Below the pieces are notes generated by a model. It was given only the letters and a program-made list of their open reading frames with translations. It made no database searches and was not told the DNA's origin. A program made the translations under genes and the position numbers. From Drosophila persimilis (taxonomy: Eukaryota > Arthropoda > Insecta > Diptera > Drosophilidae), in NCBI RefSeq assembly GCF_003286085.1, contig NW_020825313.1:4960001-5024000 (forward strand): DNA of 64,000 nucleotides, written 5' to 3'. Below, in pieces: positions 31,828 through 44,640 of the stretch (the stretch's first letter is position 1; every line of letters begins with the position of its first letter).

Positions 31828-33444
31828 TTATGGCATTAATATTATTATAATTATTATTATTATTATAATTATTAATATTATTATAATTATTATTATGATT
31901 CCGATAATCAAGGCCGCATGTCCAGATACATGATGGAACTTAAGTCCTTTTAAATCATGATGACCTTCTTTTAACAATTTTAATTCGTTTCTTAACTTAT
32001 CCATTTCTTCTGTTTGGTTAATTAATGGTACTGTTAATGGATTCCAAACAATTTTTGGTATTTTACTTATATTACTTGTATAAAAGGATGAAATGGGCTC
32101 GTAGCTTTCTGTTTGAATACTGTGATGAGGTACTAGTATTTTATCATCGGTTCGCACAGTACAACCATGTATTATTGTTAAAATTCCTTGTTGTGGAAGA
32201 TTAATTAGTTCTTGATTTAAGTTACTACATTGAATTCTAGCATTAGTGGTTACTGGAACTTTGAAGAGCCAATTACCTTGCCTTTCTAATTCGATCCAAA
32301 ATGACCTTGTCTCTGCTATCTTCCTATAAACGCAATTTGAATTACCTTTTGGTTTGAAAGGAGCTATCGCACAAGCATTATCATTGGCATTGCTTCAAGG
32401 CCATTTACCTTCGCATACTCTTCTATTCGTTAGCCATTTTTCGCATTTATTCAAGGTAGCTTCAGTCATCGAATGATAGGAGTCAATTTCGAAATTATAT
32501 ACCAAATACTTGGAATTCAAATCTACCTTGACCAATTCTTGTTCATGCTCAACCGGCATCGGAATTATCCTAAACAAATGGGATGAGTGTCTACCGAACA
32601 GGGGAATCTTCACGTTCAGAATTAATTTGTTATCAACAGAAATTCCTTTCGCTGTTAATAGGCTGCAAATTTCCTTCAATTCTGTTCCTGTTCTTTTTCC
32701 TGGAAGCACCAATGTTTCTAATAAGCTATCTTTTATTTTTGCTATTTCTCCCTTTAATTGTATAGGTTTTAAAATATTTGGATTTAGTCTACCATGATTA
32801 ATATCTATCAGTAGATTAATAACTGCTGATTGAATTTTGTCGCACTCTTCAATCAAGCAGCTTAGTTGCTTTGTTACCATAAGGAAATTTATAGATTCTT
32901 TGTACACATAGAAACTTTCCTTTAATGCTTCCGTTATGTTTTCTACTCTAGAGCTCATACTTCTAAAGTTCAAATTTATTTCCTCGGTAGTTCTTATGAG
33001 AATATTTACCGTTGACTTTACCACCGATGATTGTTTTTTAATTCAATTATCTAGGTTATGTTGATTTTCTAATACATTTTTCATATTTCCTTCCAACGTT
33101 TCCCCATCTTCGGCGTCCATTATCCCAAATAATATATGATAAAGTGAGTCCATAAACTCAAATGGTGCTCGCTTCTTTTTTTTATTCTCTTGAGTCATGA
33201 AAAGTTTATTATTTTCCTCCTAGTCTGCAATTTGTCTTTCCTCGTTATCTAAGACATTATTGCATTGATCTTCAAAAGTATAAAGTTTACCACACACAAC
33301 TCTCATTTTCCCAATTATTTCTTTCCCATTTTTTATCATTTGAAAATACGGGTCCATGTTATAATAAACAATTAAATACCAAGATGAGGCGACTATTTCA
33401 ACCGCCCCCATCGGGTCCAAATATATTGAAGTGGAACTGTTCAT
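31828..33444 (-). pseudogene. env: Roo-like env (retrovirus-like envelope), broken
   Basis: Frames in order: 33220-33444 (MNSSTSIYLDPMGAVEIVAS) ends in a stop. A basic cluster KKKKR, a furin-type cleavage candidate, comes next, then APFEFMDSLYHILFG, the likely fusion-peptide region. The frame 32395-33024 gives the ectodomain with NITEALKES. The frame 31828-32157 gives LKEGHHDLKGLKFHHVSGHA and a membrane segment of almost pure Ile encoded by an ATT/ATA microsatellite. At least three stops or frameshifts break it. Such envelopes resemble insect virus fusion proteins. Confidence 0.78.
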
Positions 33445-33447
33445 TTT

Positions 33448-35801
33448 TCAATTGACCACTTCGCCTTTCCTCTGGCAGCAATGTTTGCTGTTTGATACTT
33501 GGCAACATAACACAGGCACTAACAATGATGCCATTAGTCCCAACTTGGACATTTGAGGTCTACTACGGGGACTTCTGGTCTCTTTTGGAGTCATTCCTGA
33601 GTCTTGCTCTTCTGACTCAATTCCAGCTAATGGACAAATTTTAGTTATAGGTCGTTTTATCAACCCGTCTTGATGTTTTATAGTTACTACTCTGACTCTA
33701 TCGTCCCTACCTTTATGTATTTCTTCTATTTTTCCCAAGGGCCATCTAGCTGGGTGACAGGTTTCATCTTTTATTAATACAATCTGTCCTGTTTTAATAT
33801 TTTGCATTCCTATTTTCCGTTTATTTCTTTGTTGCAGTGTGTGCAAATAATCTTCTTTCCATTTAATCCAAAATTCTCTTTTCATTTTCTGAATTAATCT
33901 CCATCTATCCAGATTCCCGATTTTTCCTCTGAAATTGTCTCAATCGGGCCAAATATTGGCCTTCCAATAATAAAATGTCTTGGTGTTAATACATCCAGAT
34001 CGTCAATATCATTTGTAGCTGTATACAAAGGGCGTGAATTTAGTACCGCTTCAATTTGATATAATAGAGTTGCCATTTCCTCATAGGTTAAATTATTGTC
34101 CCCAATTAGCCTTTTTAAGTGATATTTCACTGATTTTACCCCAGCTTCCCAAATACCTCCGAAGTGAGGTCCTGCCGGGGGAATAAAATACCACTCGATC
34201 TGTTCTCTTTCTAATATTGGAACCACTTTTATGTTGTCTTTGAGGGCTTTTTGGTATTCCTCGTCCAATTTGCGCGAAGCTCCAACAAAGTTGGTTCCAT
34301 TATCGGAAAAATTTTTTGCACATTTTCCTCTTCTTGAGAAAAATCTTCTAAGTGCAGCTAGAAATGCATGTGAAGTAAGATCGCTGACTACTTCCAAATG
34401 AATAGCCTTTGTCGCCATGCATACGAATACGGCAATATATCCCTTATAGGATTTCTGCCCCCGGTTTTTAGAGCATCGGATATGGTAATGCCCGGCGAAG
34501 TCTACACCTGTATTTGTAAACGGGTGCGATATTGTAGCTCTGTGTTTCGGCAGATTTCCCATAATTTGTTCTGCAGTATTCTGTCGATACCTAGCACAGG
34601 TGACACACTCTTTAAGTTTTTTCTTTAAGCAATTTCTTAGCCCAAATATCCAAAACTTTCGCTGGATATAGTTTCGCATCAGATTAATTCCACCGTGCAA
34701 TGTTTCTTTATGTGCATTCTTGATAATTAAAGACGTCAAGTGACACTTATCTAAAATCAAGGGATGTTTAACCTCAAATTCCGTGTTGGAGTTTTGCAAT
34801 CTACCTCCAACTCGTAACAATCCGTCTTTATCTAAGAACGGATTAAAGCTTAATAGTTTATTTTTTGTTTTTATTTCCTTTTTATTAATTAGGCAAGCTA
34901 CTTCGGAACTGAATTGGATAGCTTGTTGTTGTTTTACTATTAATACTTTGGCTCTCTTAATCTCCTTCAACGTCAAAAATGGAGGAAATTCTTTCTTTTT
35001 GGCTTTGATTTGAATAAACCTCAATACATATGCAATGACTCTTTCTAGTTTATGCATACACGAATATTTTTGTAATAATTCACAAAAAATGTTATTTTCT
35101 GCTATTACCATTGTTGTGCCAACAACTAATTTTTCTTCAATTTCCTCTTTTGGCCAATGGCCTTAGATTTCGCCAAGAATTGAGGCCCTTTCCACCAAAT
35201 CTTTAAATCTTTTAGCGTATCTGCACTAATGCCCGTTGATGCTACATCTGCTGGATTGTCTTCAGTTCTAACGTGTCCCCATTTAATTTCTTTAATCTTT
35301 CTTACTTCGTCAGTTCGACGCCTAATAAACTTGTCTTTATTGTCTCCATTCTTTATCCAGGCTAGAGTAATAGTAGAATCACTCCAGGCATAACACTCTA
35401 CATTACTTCCGACCGCTACTTTCACCCGTTGAATTAATTTTAATTTAATTTTGGAATAGTTTTCCGATTCTTCCTTGGATTAATTTTGCTTTTGCTGGTT
35501 ATTATAATTGTAGAACTATCTACCTTGGCATACACTACGGCAGCATAAGCCTTTTCGGATGCATCGGCAAACCCATGAATTTGCATCGACTTATTGTGCT
35601 GAGAATTTAGCCATCTTGGTATCCGAATACTCTCTAACTCTGTTAAACTATTTTTCAACGAAGTCCATTCCCGAGTACCCTGTTCTGATAATTCTTCATC
35701 CCAACTTTTGTCTGCTAGCCAAAGTTTTTGAAAAAATAATTTTCCGATAAGTGTCACTGAAGACAACCAGCCTAAGGGGTCATACATCTTGGTTAAGGTA
35801 G
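33448..35801 (-). pseudogene. pol: Roo-like pol, RT end to integrase (segment 1)
   Basis: The frame near 35801-35440 has TLTKMYDPLGWLSS and the RNase H start HGFADASEKAYAAV. A small deletion lies near 35430. The frame 35425-35126 continues RNase H (CYAWSDSTITLAWI, NPADVASTGI). The frame 35111-33894 is integrase with the finger CVTCARYRQ and catalytic residues in GVDFAGHY, SDNGTNFVGA and FGGIWEAGVKSVK. The frame 33885-33448 is the integrase C-terminal domain. Several stops separate the frames. The upstream RT continues at 44578. Confidence 0.85.
35798..35801. repeat. Target-site duplication GTAG, left
   Basis: GTAG precedes the BEL element's 5' LTR and is repeated at 44574-44577. The roo-like RT frame is continuous when one copy is removed. 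Confidence 0.85.
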
Positions 35802-36381
35802 TGTACGATTTCAATTAAAATACAAAATCGTATGATTAGACCTAAACAAATAGCTAGCCATAAAAGGTTAAGATTTCCCAGCCACCTAAATAAATAAACG
35901 ATAATATGCTCTAAATATAAATATGTGACATACACTACTGACCTAAATAAATATACAACGGACAGCTGCATGCATTTGTGTACATACACTGTTAAGATAT
36001 TTACAGCACCATTGTGACCGTCATAAATTTGACCCTTGGAATATTCCACTGTTGGATTTGTAGTAATTGCTTATTCTAAATATATATAACACATTTCCCT
36101 AGCAATATTATACTCAGAACTAATTAAACATACCTAATATCCTAAGTAAACAATTATACTCATAGAACTTGTATATAAACCTCGCATTTTACCAAATAAA
36201 ATCAGTACGAAAGAAAACTCTGACGTATTCACATCTTCGAAGCCCAATTTGTTCAAGTACCGATTGCGGCGACCATTTGTTACTGGTACATGAACCGGTA
36301 GCATACAAATTTACATTTTCAGCATACGATTGTCATATTGACAATCACCAGAATCATCATCAGATTCATTTGATTTGTTCA
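35802..36381 (+). repeat. 5' LTR of the BEL/Pao element
   Basis: This 580-bp LTR matches 43918-44573 but lacks two segments, of about 59 and 16 bp, present there (near 44126-44186 and 44536-44551). Confidence 0.9.
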
Positions 36382-36383
36382 TT

Positions 36384-36401
36384 TGGTGACCCCCGACTTT
36401 T
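36384..36401 (+). other. Primer-binding site of the BEL/Pao element
   Basis: TGGTGACCCCCGACTTTT starts two bases after the 5' LTR. It begins with the TGG that pairs with a tRNA CCA end. The tRNA is not identified. Confidence 0.6.
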
Positions 36402-36748
36402 GGACACTTAACCGTTCATCTGGATTGTTGTTCCCGATTTGGAACTTGGATTTAGTTGGAAAATCCTACATAATTGGTCAACTTGGCGACCAATTTACAC
36501 ACATACAACATACAACACTCAGAGTTGTGATTTCAAACCTTCGGTGAAGGAAAACTTAATTGGTGTCATTTGGATCTAACTCAACCAACACAGTCAACTA
36601 AGATGGAATTGGAAACAAGAATTCCAGTGTCATAAATATTTATTGAGATACTTTGACCATCTTCGTGGTTGTGAGTAGAGGCACAACCAGTTATAGTGAT
36701 AAATAAATTACCTCCATCGGGTCAAAGTATAAAAATAAATAAAATAAA

Positions 36749-38218
36749 ATGGCATCATCAAGCATTAATGTTATGCTAGACAGGCAGCTTGCCACAGGCG
36801 AAGAGATTCAGAGCCTGGCACGAAATTATAAAAAGGATTCTGCTGAAAGGAAGCAGAAACCAGCATATTTTAAATCCCGCATTAAGAACCTAATGCATCT
36901 CTAGGATATGTTTTCAAAAGAGGAAACTAATATTAAAAAAATAGTTCAAGGCTCAGAATTTGAACATAATTATTTCGCCAATGACTATTTTAAACAAATA
37001 AGAGATTTAGTCGTAAAATACAAAGGCGAATTAACCAAACAACTATGTTCAATCGAAATGGAGATAGACGCAGGATCGATAACTTCTTTGGAGGATGAGC
37101 ATGAAATAGGGCCCATGATTCGAGAACAAAAGGTGCTGCTTGAAAGTCTAGAGCGCATCATGAACAGAATGGCGAATGAGACGCGAAAGGACTTCAAACC
37201 AATAATCATAAAATATTGGGATGAGATAAGAACAATCCACATTCAAATTCACAAAAAATGTACAGACCCTGTAAAAATGGGGTATAACAATAAAAATTAC
37301 ATAGCAGCTGAAGACGCAGTGTTATCAGTCCAAATAATGACTGAATCAGACTCTGTTCAGCAAGTCATCGCTGCTCCTCATGTTAATAACGCATTACCAT
37401 TGCCAAAGGTTGCCATTCCAAAATTTCATGGAGATTACCTTAAATGGCAACAATTCCATGACATTTTTAAGAAAATGATTCATGAATCATCAGTACCTGT
37501 CATACAAAAGATGTGGTATTTGAAGACCAATGTAACGGGAGATGCAGAAAATTTAATACGCCACCTTTCGTTAACACAAGGAAACTACATTACAGCATGG
37601 AATATGTTACAGGATCGTTTTAGTAACAAAAGTGTGCTAAGTAATGCATTGATTCAACGACTATTGGATCAACCTAGCACAACCAACGATGCTAAATCAA
37701 TTAAAATGTTGCATGATAATGTAAAGGAAACATTAGCAGCATTAAACAACATTGAGATAGAAACAGACAAATGGGACACGATTCTTCTTTGTCTGTTGAC
37801 GAAAAAATTAGATCGTCAAACTCTTGCTATGTATGAGCAATCCATACAAAATACAAAGGAACTACAGCCGTTGAGCGAGTTCATGCAGTTCCTCGAGCAA
37901 AGATTCCTAACTCTTGAAGCTATTGGATGGGAAAGGACAAAGAAGCCCATCACATGCACATCAGCAGGAGCAGAAAATCAATATTACTGTTATTTCTGCA
38001 AGAGACCTAACCACGCCATCTATAAATGCACCCAGTTTTTAAAGAAAACTGCTGCGCATAGATTGAATTGGGTTCAAAAGAACCAACTATGCGTTAAATG
38101 TTTTAAACGTGACCACGCTGCAAGAAATTGTGAAAGAAGAGATTGTTTTAAATGCAGCAAAGGACATAACACTCTTCTTCATTTAGAAACCAAGTTGGAA
38201 GCCAAAACTGCAGCATAG
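36749..38218 (+). pseudogene. gag: BEL/Pao gag (one in-frame TAG)
   Basis: The natural start is ATG 36749 (MASSSINVMLDRQLATGEEI). A TAG at 36902-36904 splits it from the long frame that begins at 36908. The rest is open for 436 codons: a capsid-like region (PKVAIPKFHGDYLKWQQF, NLIRHLSLTQGNYITAW) and zinc knuckles CYFCKRPNHAIYKC and CVKCFKRDHAARNC with a final CFKCSKGHNTLLH. A TAG ends gag at 38216-38218, just before the protease. The zinc-finger spacing and the HNTLLH end are typical of BEL/Pao Gag. Confidence 0.85.
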
Positions 38219-41200
38219 GTAAACAGTATAAAAAGCAATTATGTACTATTAGCCACTGCTCAGGTACTCATAAAAGGAAATAATGGACAAATTGGTAAAT
38301 TTAGAGCTCTGCTTGATTCAGGCTCGCAAGTCAATGTGATTTCGGAAAGAGCATTGAACATCTTAAATCTGAAGGTGCACAAATCGGAGCTTCAGATAAA
38401 TGGAATTGGCGGCCGAACACAAACATCAAAGGCGAGAGTAAATCTCACAGCATAATAGCTTCAATACACGATTAGAAGCAATTGTGTTATCACACATAGT
38501 GGCAGATCAGCCAGCGCATTAAAACGATACATCTCGTTGGAAATTTCCGAAGAACATCATTTTGGCAGATCCCCACTTTGACAAGACTGGAAGAATAGAC
38601 ATACTGTTGGGAGCAGAACATTACTTCGAAATCATGCAGGATAAGCATGTATCAATTGGACAAGGATTGCCCAGGCTACAGGAAACAAGACTAGGCTGGA
38701 TAGTGGCTGGCAAGCTAAGACAGGAGTCAAAGAGCCAAAGCACGTGTGCAGTTTTGACTGAGGAGGACAAGGTGGATCAGCAAATCTCCAAGTATTGGGA
38801 ATTGGACTCATTCCCGAGCAACACACCATGCTTATCTCCTCTAGAGAAGCGATGTGAGCAATATTTTGTTCAAAATATTCAAATAGCATGTGACAAGAAA
38901 TTCATTGTCAGACTCCCATTTTTGGAAGATGCTTCGTCCTTAGGGGAGAGCCGTGATTTGGCTACACGTCGACTTTGTTGCCTGGAAAAACGAGATCACG
39001 AGATCCGGAAACCAAGGCATATTCATGAAAGAATATGAGGCACTTGGGCATATGAAGGAAATGCACACTACGGAAATAGCACGATCACACTATTTTATTC
39101 CACATCACTGTGCGATGAAACCTGACAGCTTTACAACAAAATTGAGAGTTGTCTTTGATGCTTCTGCTGTTACGTCATCCGGCAAATCACTCAACGATTT
39201 GATGCATAAAGGTCCGACTTTGCAAAGTTCGATATTTTCAATATTGCTTCGATTCCGGATGCACAAATATGTATTTACGGCAGACATCGAAAAAATGTAT
39301 CGTCAGATCTGGGTCAATCCTGAGGACCAGTACTATCAAACAATTGTATGGCGAAATGATCTATCAGAAGATCTGAGATATTACAGACTCAAAACTGTAA
39401 CATATGCAACTAAGGCAGCTCCATATTTAGCCACAAAATGCCTACAATATCTTGCTCAAAAGGGCAAGAGAGAATACCCGGCTGGAGCTGCTGCACTAGA
39501 AAAGGATTTTTATGTTGATGATTGCTTAACAGGAGCAGATACCATACCAGAGGCCCTCCAGAAACAGAAGGAACTTAACCAACTCCTACAAAATTCTGGA
39601 TTTAAGCTGAGAAAATGGTGCACAAACAACGTGCACATACTACAGAACATTCCGAAGGAAGATAAGATTCCAAATGTACAACTGGAGGATACCACGTATG
39701 AAGACTGCAGCGTGAAGACCCTGGGAATCACGTGGATGCCTAAATCGGACCATTTCTGTGGAAAAACGGAGATTGCCACCAAGGAAACAATATCCAGAAG
39801 AGATGTCGTATCCGAAATTTTTAGGATCTTCGATCCGCTTGGATTGTTTGCACCTGTTGTTATGAAAGCAAAAATCTTTATGCAGCATCTCACAAAAGAA
39901 GGTTTTGACTACAAAGAAACGCTTCCAGTTCATCTCCAGGAGGAATGGAAAAGGTACAGGGAGGAGTGAAAATTATTAAACTCCATACAGGTACCACGTC
40001 ATATATTCCAGGGACAAATTCCGATATCATCAGAGATACATACCTTTGTTGACGCATCGGAGAAAGCATTTGGAGCTGCAGTATATATCCGAGCAATACA
40101 TAAGGATAAGCGGGCAACGATTCAATGGCTATGTGCCAAATCACATTTAGCGCCCATCAATGCAATAACATTACCCCGCTTGGAACCAAAAGCGGCGGTG
40201 TTAGGTGCTCAATTGACAGCAAAACTAAAGGAAGAGTCAGAGAAATCAATGGAAGATGCATCAACCTTCTTTTGGTTTGACTCAAGGATCGTATTGTCAT
40301 GGATTAACTGCTCGTCATCCATCCGAGACAAATTCGTAGCTACAAGAATAGCTACGATTCAAGAATTGACGATACAAAGACAGTGGAGGCATGTCTCATC
40401 CGAAAATAATGCAGCATATGTACTCTCCAGAGGAATGACGGCGACGAAGTTCGCAAAACATAGCATGTGGTTTTATGGACCACTATTTTTACACGGCCCA
40501 ACATCTACATGGCCACCACCATTTGTGGCTACAAAAGAGGAATTGATGAGTACAAATCCCCAAAAGATTGGTCAGTCATCAATTATGACTATCACTCAGG
40601 AGGATCTACAAAATAAAACACAACAACTCATACAACAAGCTACTGAGAATAGTAGCGTACATGATGCGTTTTTGAGGAAGGAAAACACACAAGCAAGACT
40701 GTCCAATTCAATGAGATGAAAGAAGCTCAGAAAATTGTCATACGTAACATACAACAGAATGACTTCAAAGAAGACATACGTCACTTAACAAATCATAAGG
40801 AAACACAAAAGAGAAGTTCAATAAACTCTCTAACACCATTCATGGATCAGGAGGGAATCTTACGAGTAGGTGGTCGACTGGAAGCGGCAAATATTTTATT
40901 TGACGCCAAACACCCAATGCTCCTGCCCTACAACGATCCAATTGTGAAGTTGATCCTTTGTAAGATACACAAGGAAAACATGCATTGCGGCCCCCAGGCA
41001 TTGCTGACAGCATCACGACAACAGTACTGGATACTCAAAGGAAAAAACATGGCCAGAAGTATTGTGCAGAACTGCGTGAAATGCAGTAGAGCCAAGCCCA
41101 AACTACTAGAACAAATCATGGGAAATCTGCCACCTCTTCGAGTCACCCAAGCACGGCCATTCCTCAATTCTGGTGTTGACTACTGTGGACCATTCAAAAT

Positions 41201-42165
41201 CCACTATACAATTCGAGGAAAGAAGCCTAATACAGCGTACATAGCTATATTTTGTTGTTTCGCGACATCTAGAGCTTGTCAGTGATCTCACCACAGAAGC
41301 ATTTTTAGCGGCACTTCGGCGGTTCATCTCTCGTCGAGGAAAATGTCAAGTGCTCCATTGCGACAATGCTACGAACTTCGTAGGAGCCAGGAACAAACTT
41401 CAAGAGTTAGAAGAAGCCCTATTCTCGGAAAAGGCAAAGGAACACATTGTACGAGAGTGCAACAACAAAGAGGTACAATTTAAATTTATACCTCCTCGCG
41501 AACCACACTTCGGCGGTTTATGGGAAGCTGCAGTAAAATCTGCCAAACATCTCCTCTTAAAAAATGTGACGACGGCAAATTTAACCTATGAGGAGTTAGA
41601 AACGGTTATAGTCGAATTAGAGGCCATACTAAACTCTCGACGATTAACACCAATATCTGACAACTCAAACGACGTAACAGCATTAACGCTAGGGAATTTC
41701 CTGATAGGAGAGCCGTTAACCGCTCAAGCTGACAGTGAGCCATCCGAGCAACCAAAGACGCTAGGAAATCGATGTCAAGCAGTTTCAAAATTGAAGCACT
41801 CATTCTGGACACAATGGTCCAATGAATACCTTCAGCAGTTGCAACAGCGTCAAAAGTGGAGGAAGTCTTCGGCTAACATTAAGGAAGGAACATATGTAAT
41901 ACTAAAGGAAGACAATACACCAGTATTACAATGGCCACTAGGAAGAAACATTCGATTGTTTCAAGGCAAGGACAATTTTGTACGAGTGGTGGAAGTAAAA
42001 ACGGCAAAGGGGATTTTCAAACGAGAGATCCAACATGTAGCTCCACTATTTAACGAAGAGGAACCCACACATAAACATCCGATAGATGATCCATCAGAAA
42101 ACGAAGAATCATCCGAGGACAGACAACCTAGGAAAAGGACACAGCCCAATAAGTTGTCGTTAACC
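38219..42165 (+). pseudogene. pol: BEL/Pao pol: A17-type protease, RT, RNase H, integrase (broken)
   Basis: The protease appears as RALLDSGSQVNVISERAL near 38300, then stops follow. The frame 38562-39038 has IDILLGAEHYFEI and LGWIVAGKL. After a frameshift near 39035, RT gives LRVVFDASAVTSSGKSLNDL, FTADIEKMYRQIW, TVTYATKAAPYLATK and the catalytic FYVDDCLTG. A TGA at 39967 precedes RNase H (TFVDASEKAFGAAVYI, FFWFDSRIVLSWI). The integrase spans frames 40716-41285 and 41350-42315 with NCVKCSRAKP, GVDYCGP, CDNATNFVGA and GGLWEAAVKSAK. At least four disruptions make it inactive. Confidence 0.88.
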
Positions 42166-43890
42166 ATGACAATGCTTGTAATGTTGTTGCTGTTACCGTT
42201 AGCAATGGCACAGTCAATCAACATAACACAGTTTGGATCAAAACCGGGTATATACTTTGAAAGAGTTGGAACCAGCCAACTTACGACAACTGACTGGACC
42301 ATCATTGTCTACTAAAATTTAAAGCCCTATTGGAAAGACATGAACACATTCACCATGGGACTACAAGAATGGGACATCCATGCACACAACTTCAACTAGT
42401 AGACGCATGCACCAGTATGTATCAGCACTTCAAACATATAGAAGAGGACCTGCAAGCTGAAAATACATTAATAGCAAGAACACGGAGGCAAAGGGCACCG
42501 CTGGACATCATTGGAAACATCGCAAGCAGTCTATTTGGCGTATTAGACTCAACATATGCCCGTGAAATGTCGGAAACTATAGCAAAGGTTAAGGATAACG
42601 AGGATCACCTACTAACCTTGCCTAAAAATCAAACATCATTGATTGACTCTACAATCAATGTAATAAAACGGGATGAAATCTCAAATTCCAAACGATTAAG
42701 TCGAATTGAGGATTTTATCACCGAGTCAAAGGGAAGGGCTGATCATTTTAGCGCCTTTCAGTGGTACATTACATTGTCTACTCAGTTGACTCTATTATCT
42801 GCAAATCTTCAACGAATGCAAGCAGAAATCATCAATGTCTTGACAGATATCCGACACAATACAATTAGCCCTATGCTAATATCACCCCGACAACTCAAGG
42901 AACAACTGGAACAGATACGGGATCATTTAAGGCCAGGAAAATCACTTCCAGTAACTCCCGACAATATGCTCATGGTATTACCAGATGATGAAAGCTGAAG
43001 GCATTATAATAGAGGATCATACAATTATCAAGGTGACATTTCCATTAGTCTCAGCAAACGAACTGGAAATATACAAATTGACATCGATTCCGGTGCCAAA
43101 TAAAAATGGGATAAGCATGTTTGAAATAAAAAAACCATATATGGCAATCAATAGTCACCGTGACGAATTTGTTGAACTATCAGAGACTGAATTTAAAAAC
43201 TGTCATCAAAGAGCAAACAATGACTTTGTTTGCTATAATAAACAAACAATGTTCTCAGCCGAAACAAGTTGTGAATTACAAATGTTTCACAATAAAACGG
43301 ACTCATCATGTTACCTAGTCAACACAAAAAAATCATTTTTATGGTTGAGCATGCATAAAAGAAATCGATAGATTTTTGCAACAAAGTCATCATTAAAGCT
43401 GTCAGCGGTATGTGCAGATAGCATTTCGGATATCAAGCTACAACACTCAGGAATATTGATCGCCGAACCTGGATGCATCATTCGGAATTCGCTAATGACT
43501 GTCACAAGTCAGAGCACATTGGAAACTACTCTGCAGGTATCATACGCTCGTTTCGGAGATAGTGACCTCAACGAAACATCAACTGAACGTTCTACAAATA
43601 AAGTTTCAAGGAACGATGAAAAGCTGAACTACAAGGAGCTGTATCAAATGGAAACGAATCTGCTACCACCTAAAAGTTTCAAGTTACCCCACAATCTTGA
43701 AACCATTGATCATCATCATATTGCCATATACATTGCACTGCTTTTTATCATGATCATTGTAATGATTCATCTGGTTAAAAGGTGGTACACAACAAGACTC
43801 CCTTCTCAGCAGAGACATACACTTAGCTCATCAGATAGTGAAGAAAACGCACGAAGGCATCCATTCACAAACAATATTGATGATGGTTGA
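42166..43890 (+). pseudogene. env: BEL/Pao env, fusion-protein type (broken)
   Basis: An ATG at 42166 begins a signal-peptide-like run (TMLVMLLLLPLAMAQS), in frame with the end of pol. A stop near 42315 and frame changes near 42985 and 43371 break the gene. The ectodomain shows a basic RTRRQR cleavage candidate followed by a hydrophobic APLDIIGNIASSLFGVLD stretch, the usual place of a fusion peptide. Near the end is a membrane segment (IAIYIALLFIMIIVMIHLV) with a short tail. The layout matches insect F-type envelope genes. In this copy it is not expressible as one protein. Confidence 0.8.
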
Positions 43891-43902
43891 GCATACTATG
43901 TT

Positions 43903-43917
43903 CAACGGCCGGGAGGA
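43903..43917 (+). other. Polypurine tract of the BEL/Pao element
   Basis: AACGGCCGGGAGGA lies directly before the 3' LTR start. The purine run GGGAGGA is the likely primer. Confidence 0.6.
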
Positions 43918-44573
43918 TGTACGATTTAAATTAAAATACAAAATCGTATGATTAGACCTAGACAAATAGCGAGCCATAAAAGGTTAAGATTTCCCAGCCA
44001 CCTAAATGAATAAACGATAATATGCTCTAAATATAAATATGTGACATGCACTACTGACCTAAATAAATATACAACGGACAGCTGCATGCATTTGTGTACA
44101 TACACTGTTAAGATATTTACAGCACTATCATTAAACACATTCTGGATGACCTGCATGTGGTCAAATCTCACACCATCTGCATGATAACCATTGTGACCGT
44201 CATAAATCTGACCCTTGGAATATTCCACTGTTGGATTTGTAGTAATTGCTTAGTCCTAAATATATATAACACATTTCCCTAGCAATATTATACTCAGAAC
44301 TAATTAAACATACCTTATGTCCTAAGTAAACAATTATACTCATAGAACTTGTATATAAACCTCGCATTTTACCAAATAAAATCAGTACGAAAGAAAACTC
44401 TGACGTATTCACATCTCCGAAGCCCGATTGGTTCAAGTACCGATTGCGGCGACCATTTGTTACTGGTACATGAACCGGTAGCATACAAATTTACATTTTC
44501 AGCATACGATTGTCATATTGACAATCACCAGAATCAAGTGAATCTACATCATCAGATTCATTTGGTTTGTTCA
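43918..44573 (+). repeat. 3' LTR of the BEL/Pao element
   Basis: This is 656 bp. It starts TGTACGATTTAAATT and ends TTTGGTTTGTTCA. It is longer than the 5' LTR because of two segments near 44126-44186 and 44536-44551. Confidence 0.9.
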
Positions 44574-44577
44574 GTAG
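44574..44577. repeat. Target-site duplication GTAG, right
   Basis: Matches 35798-35801. Confidence 0.85.
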
Positions 44578-44640
44578 ATAATACTATTCTCTTGTTATTT
44601 TTCTTAATTGGTTCATAGTGGAAATTGAACCTAAACTCGT
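44578..44640 (-). pseudogene. pol: Roo-like pol, RT sliver (segment 2 of 3)
   Basis: Between the two nested BEL insertions, 63 bp of the roo-like RT remain. Read on the minus strand (RFNFHYEPIKKNNKRIVLS) they join segment 1 (TLTKMYDPLGW) and segment 3 (GLQGEPVKDE) in one frame. This fixes the roo-like element as the oldest of the three. Confidence 0.88.
44636..44640. repeat. Target-site duplication CTCGT, left
   Basis: CTCGT adjoins the 3' LTR at 44641 and is repeated at 51496-51500. Confidence 0.88.

Larger units (their letters stand above)
31228..35801 (-). mobile_element. Roo-like BEL/Pao retrovirus-like element, segment 1 of 3 (3' part)
   Basis: The minus strand holds pol (RT end, RNase H, integrase), env and a 432-bp LTR starting TGTTCAAACATGAACATATT, much like the known roo LTR start TGTTCACACATGAACACG. 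The element is cut at 35801 by a BEL insertion and resumes at 44578, then at 51501. The 5' end (5' LTR, gag, protease, early RT) was not found beyond 51.9 kb. Confidence 0.85.
35802..44573 (+). mobile_element. BEL/Pao LTR retrotransposon with env, complete ends (nested)
   Basis: The element is 8772 bp, with 580-bp and 656-bp LTRs starting TGTACGATTT and ending TTGTTCA, 4-bp TSDs, a primer-binding site, and gag, protease, RT, RNase H, integrase and env in order. It lies inside roo-like RT in the opposite orientation. Many frames are broken, and the LTRs differ by indels, so this is not a very recent insertion. Confidence 0.92.
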
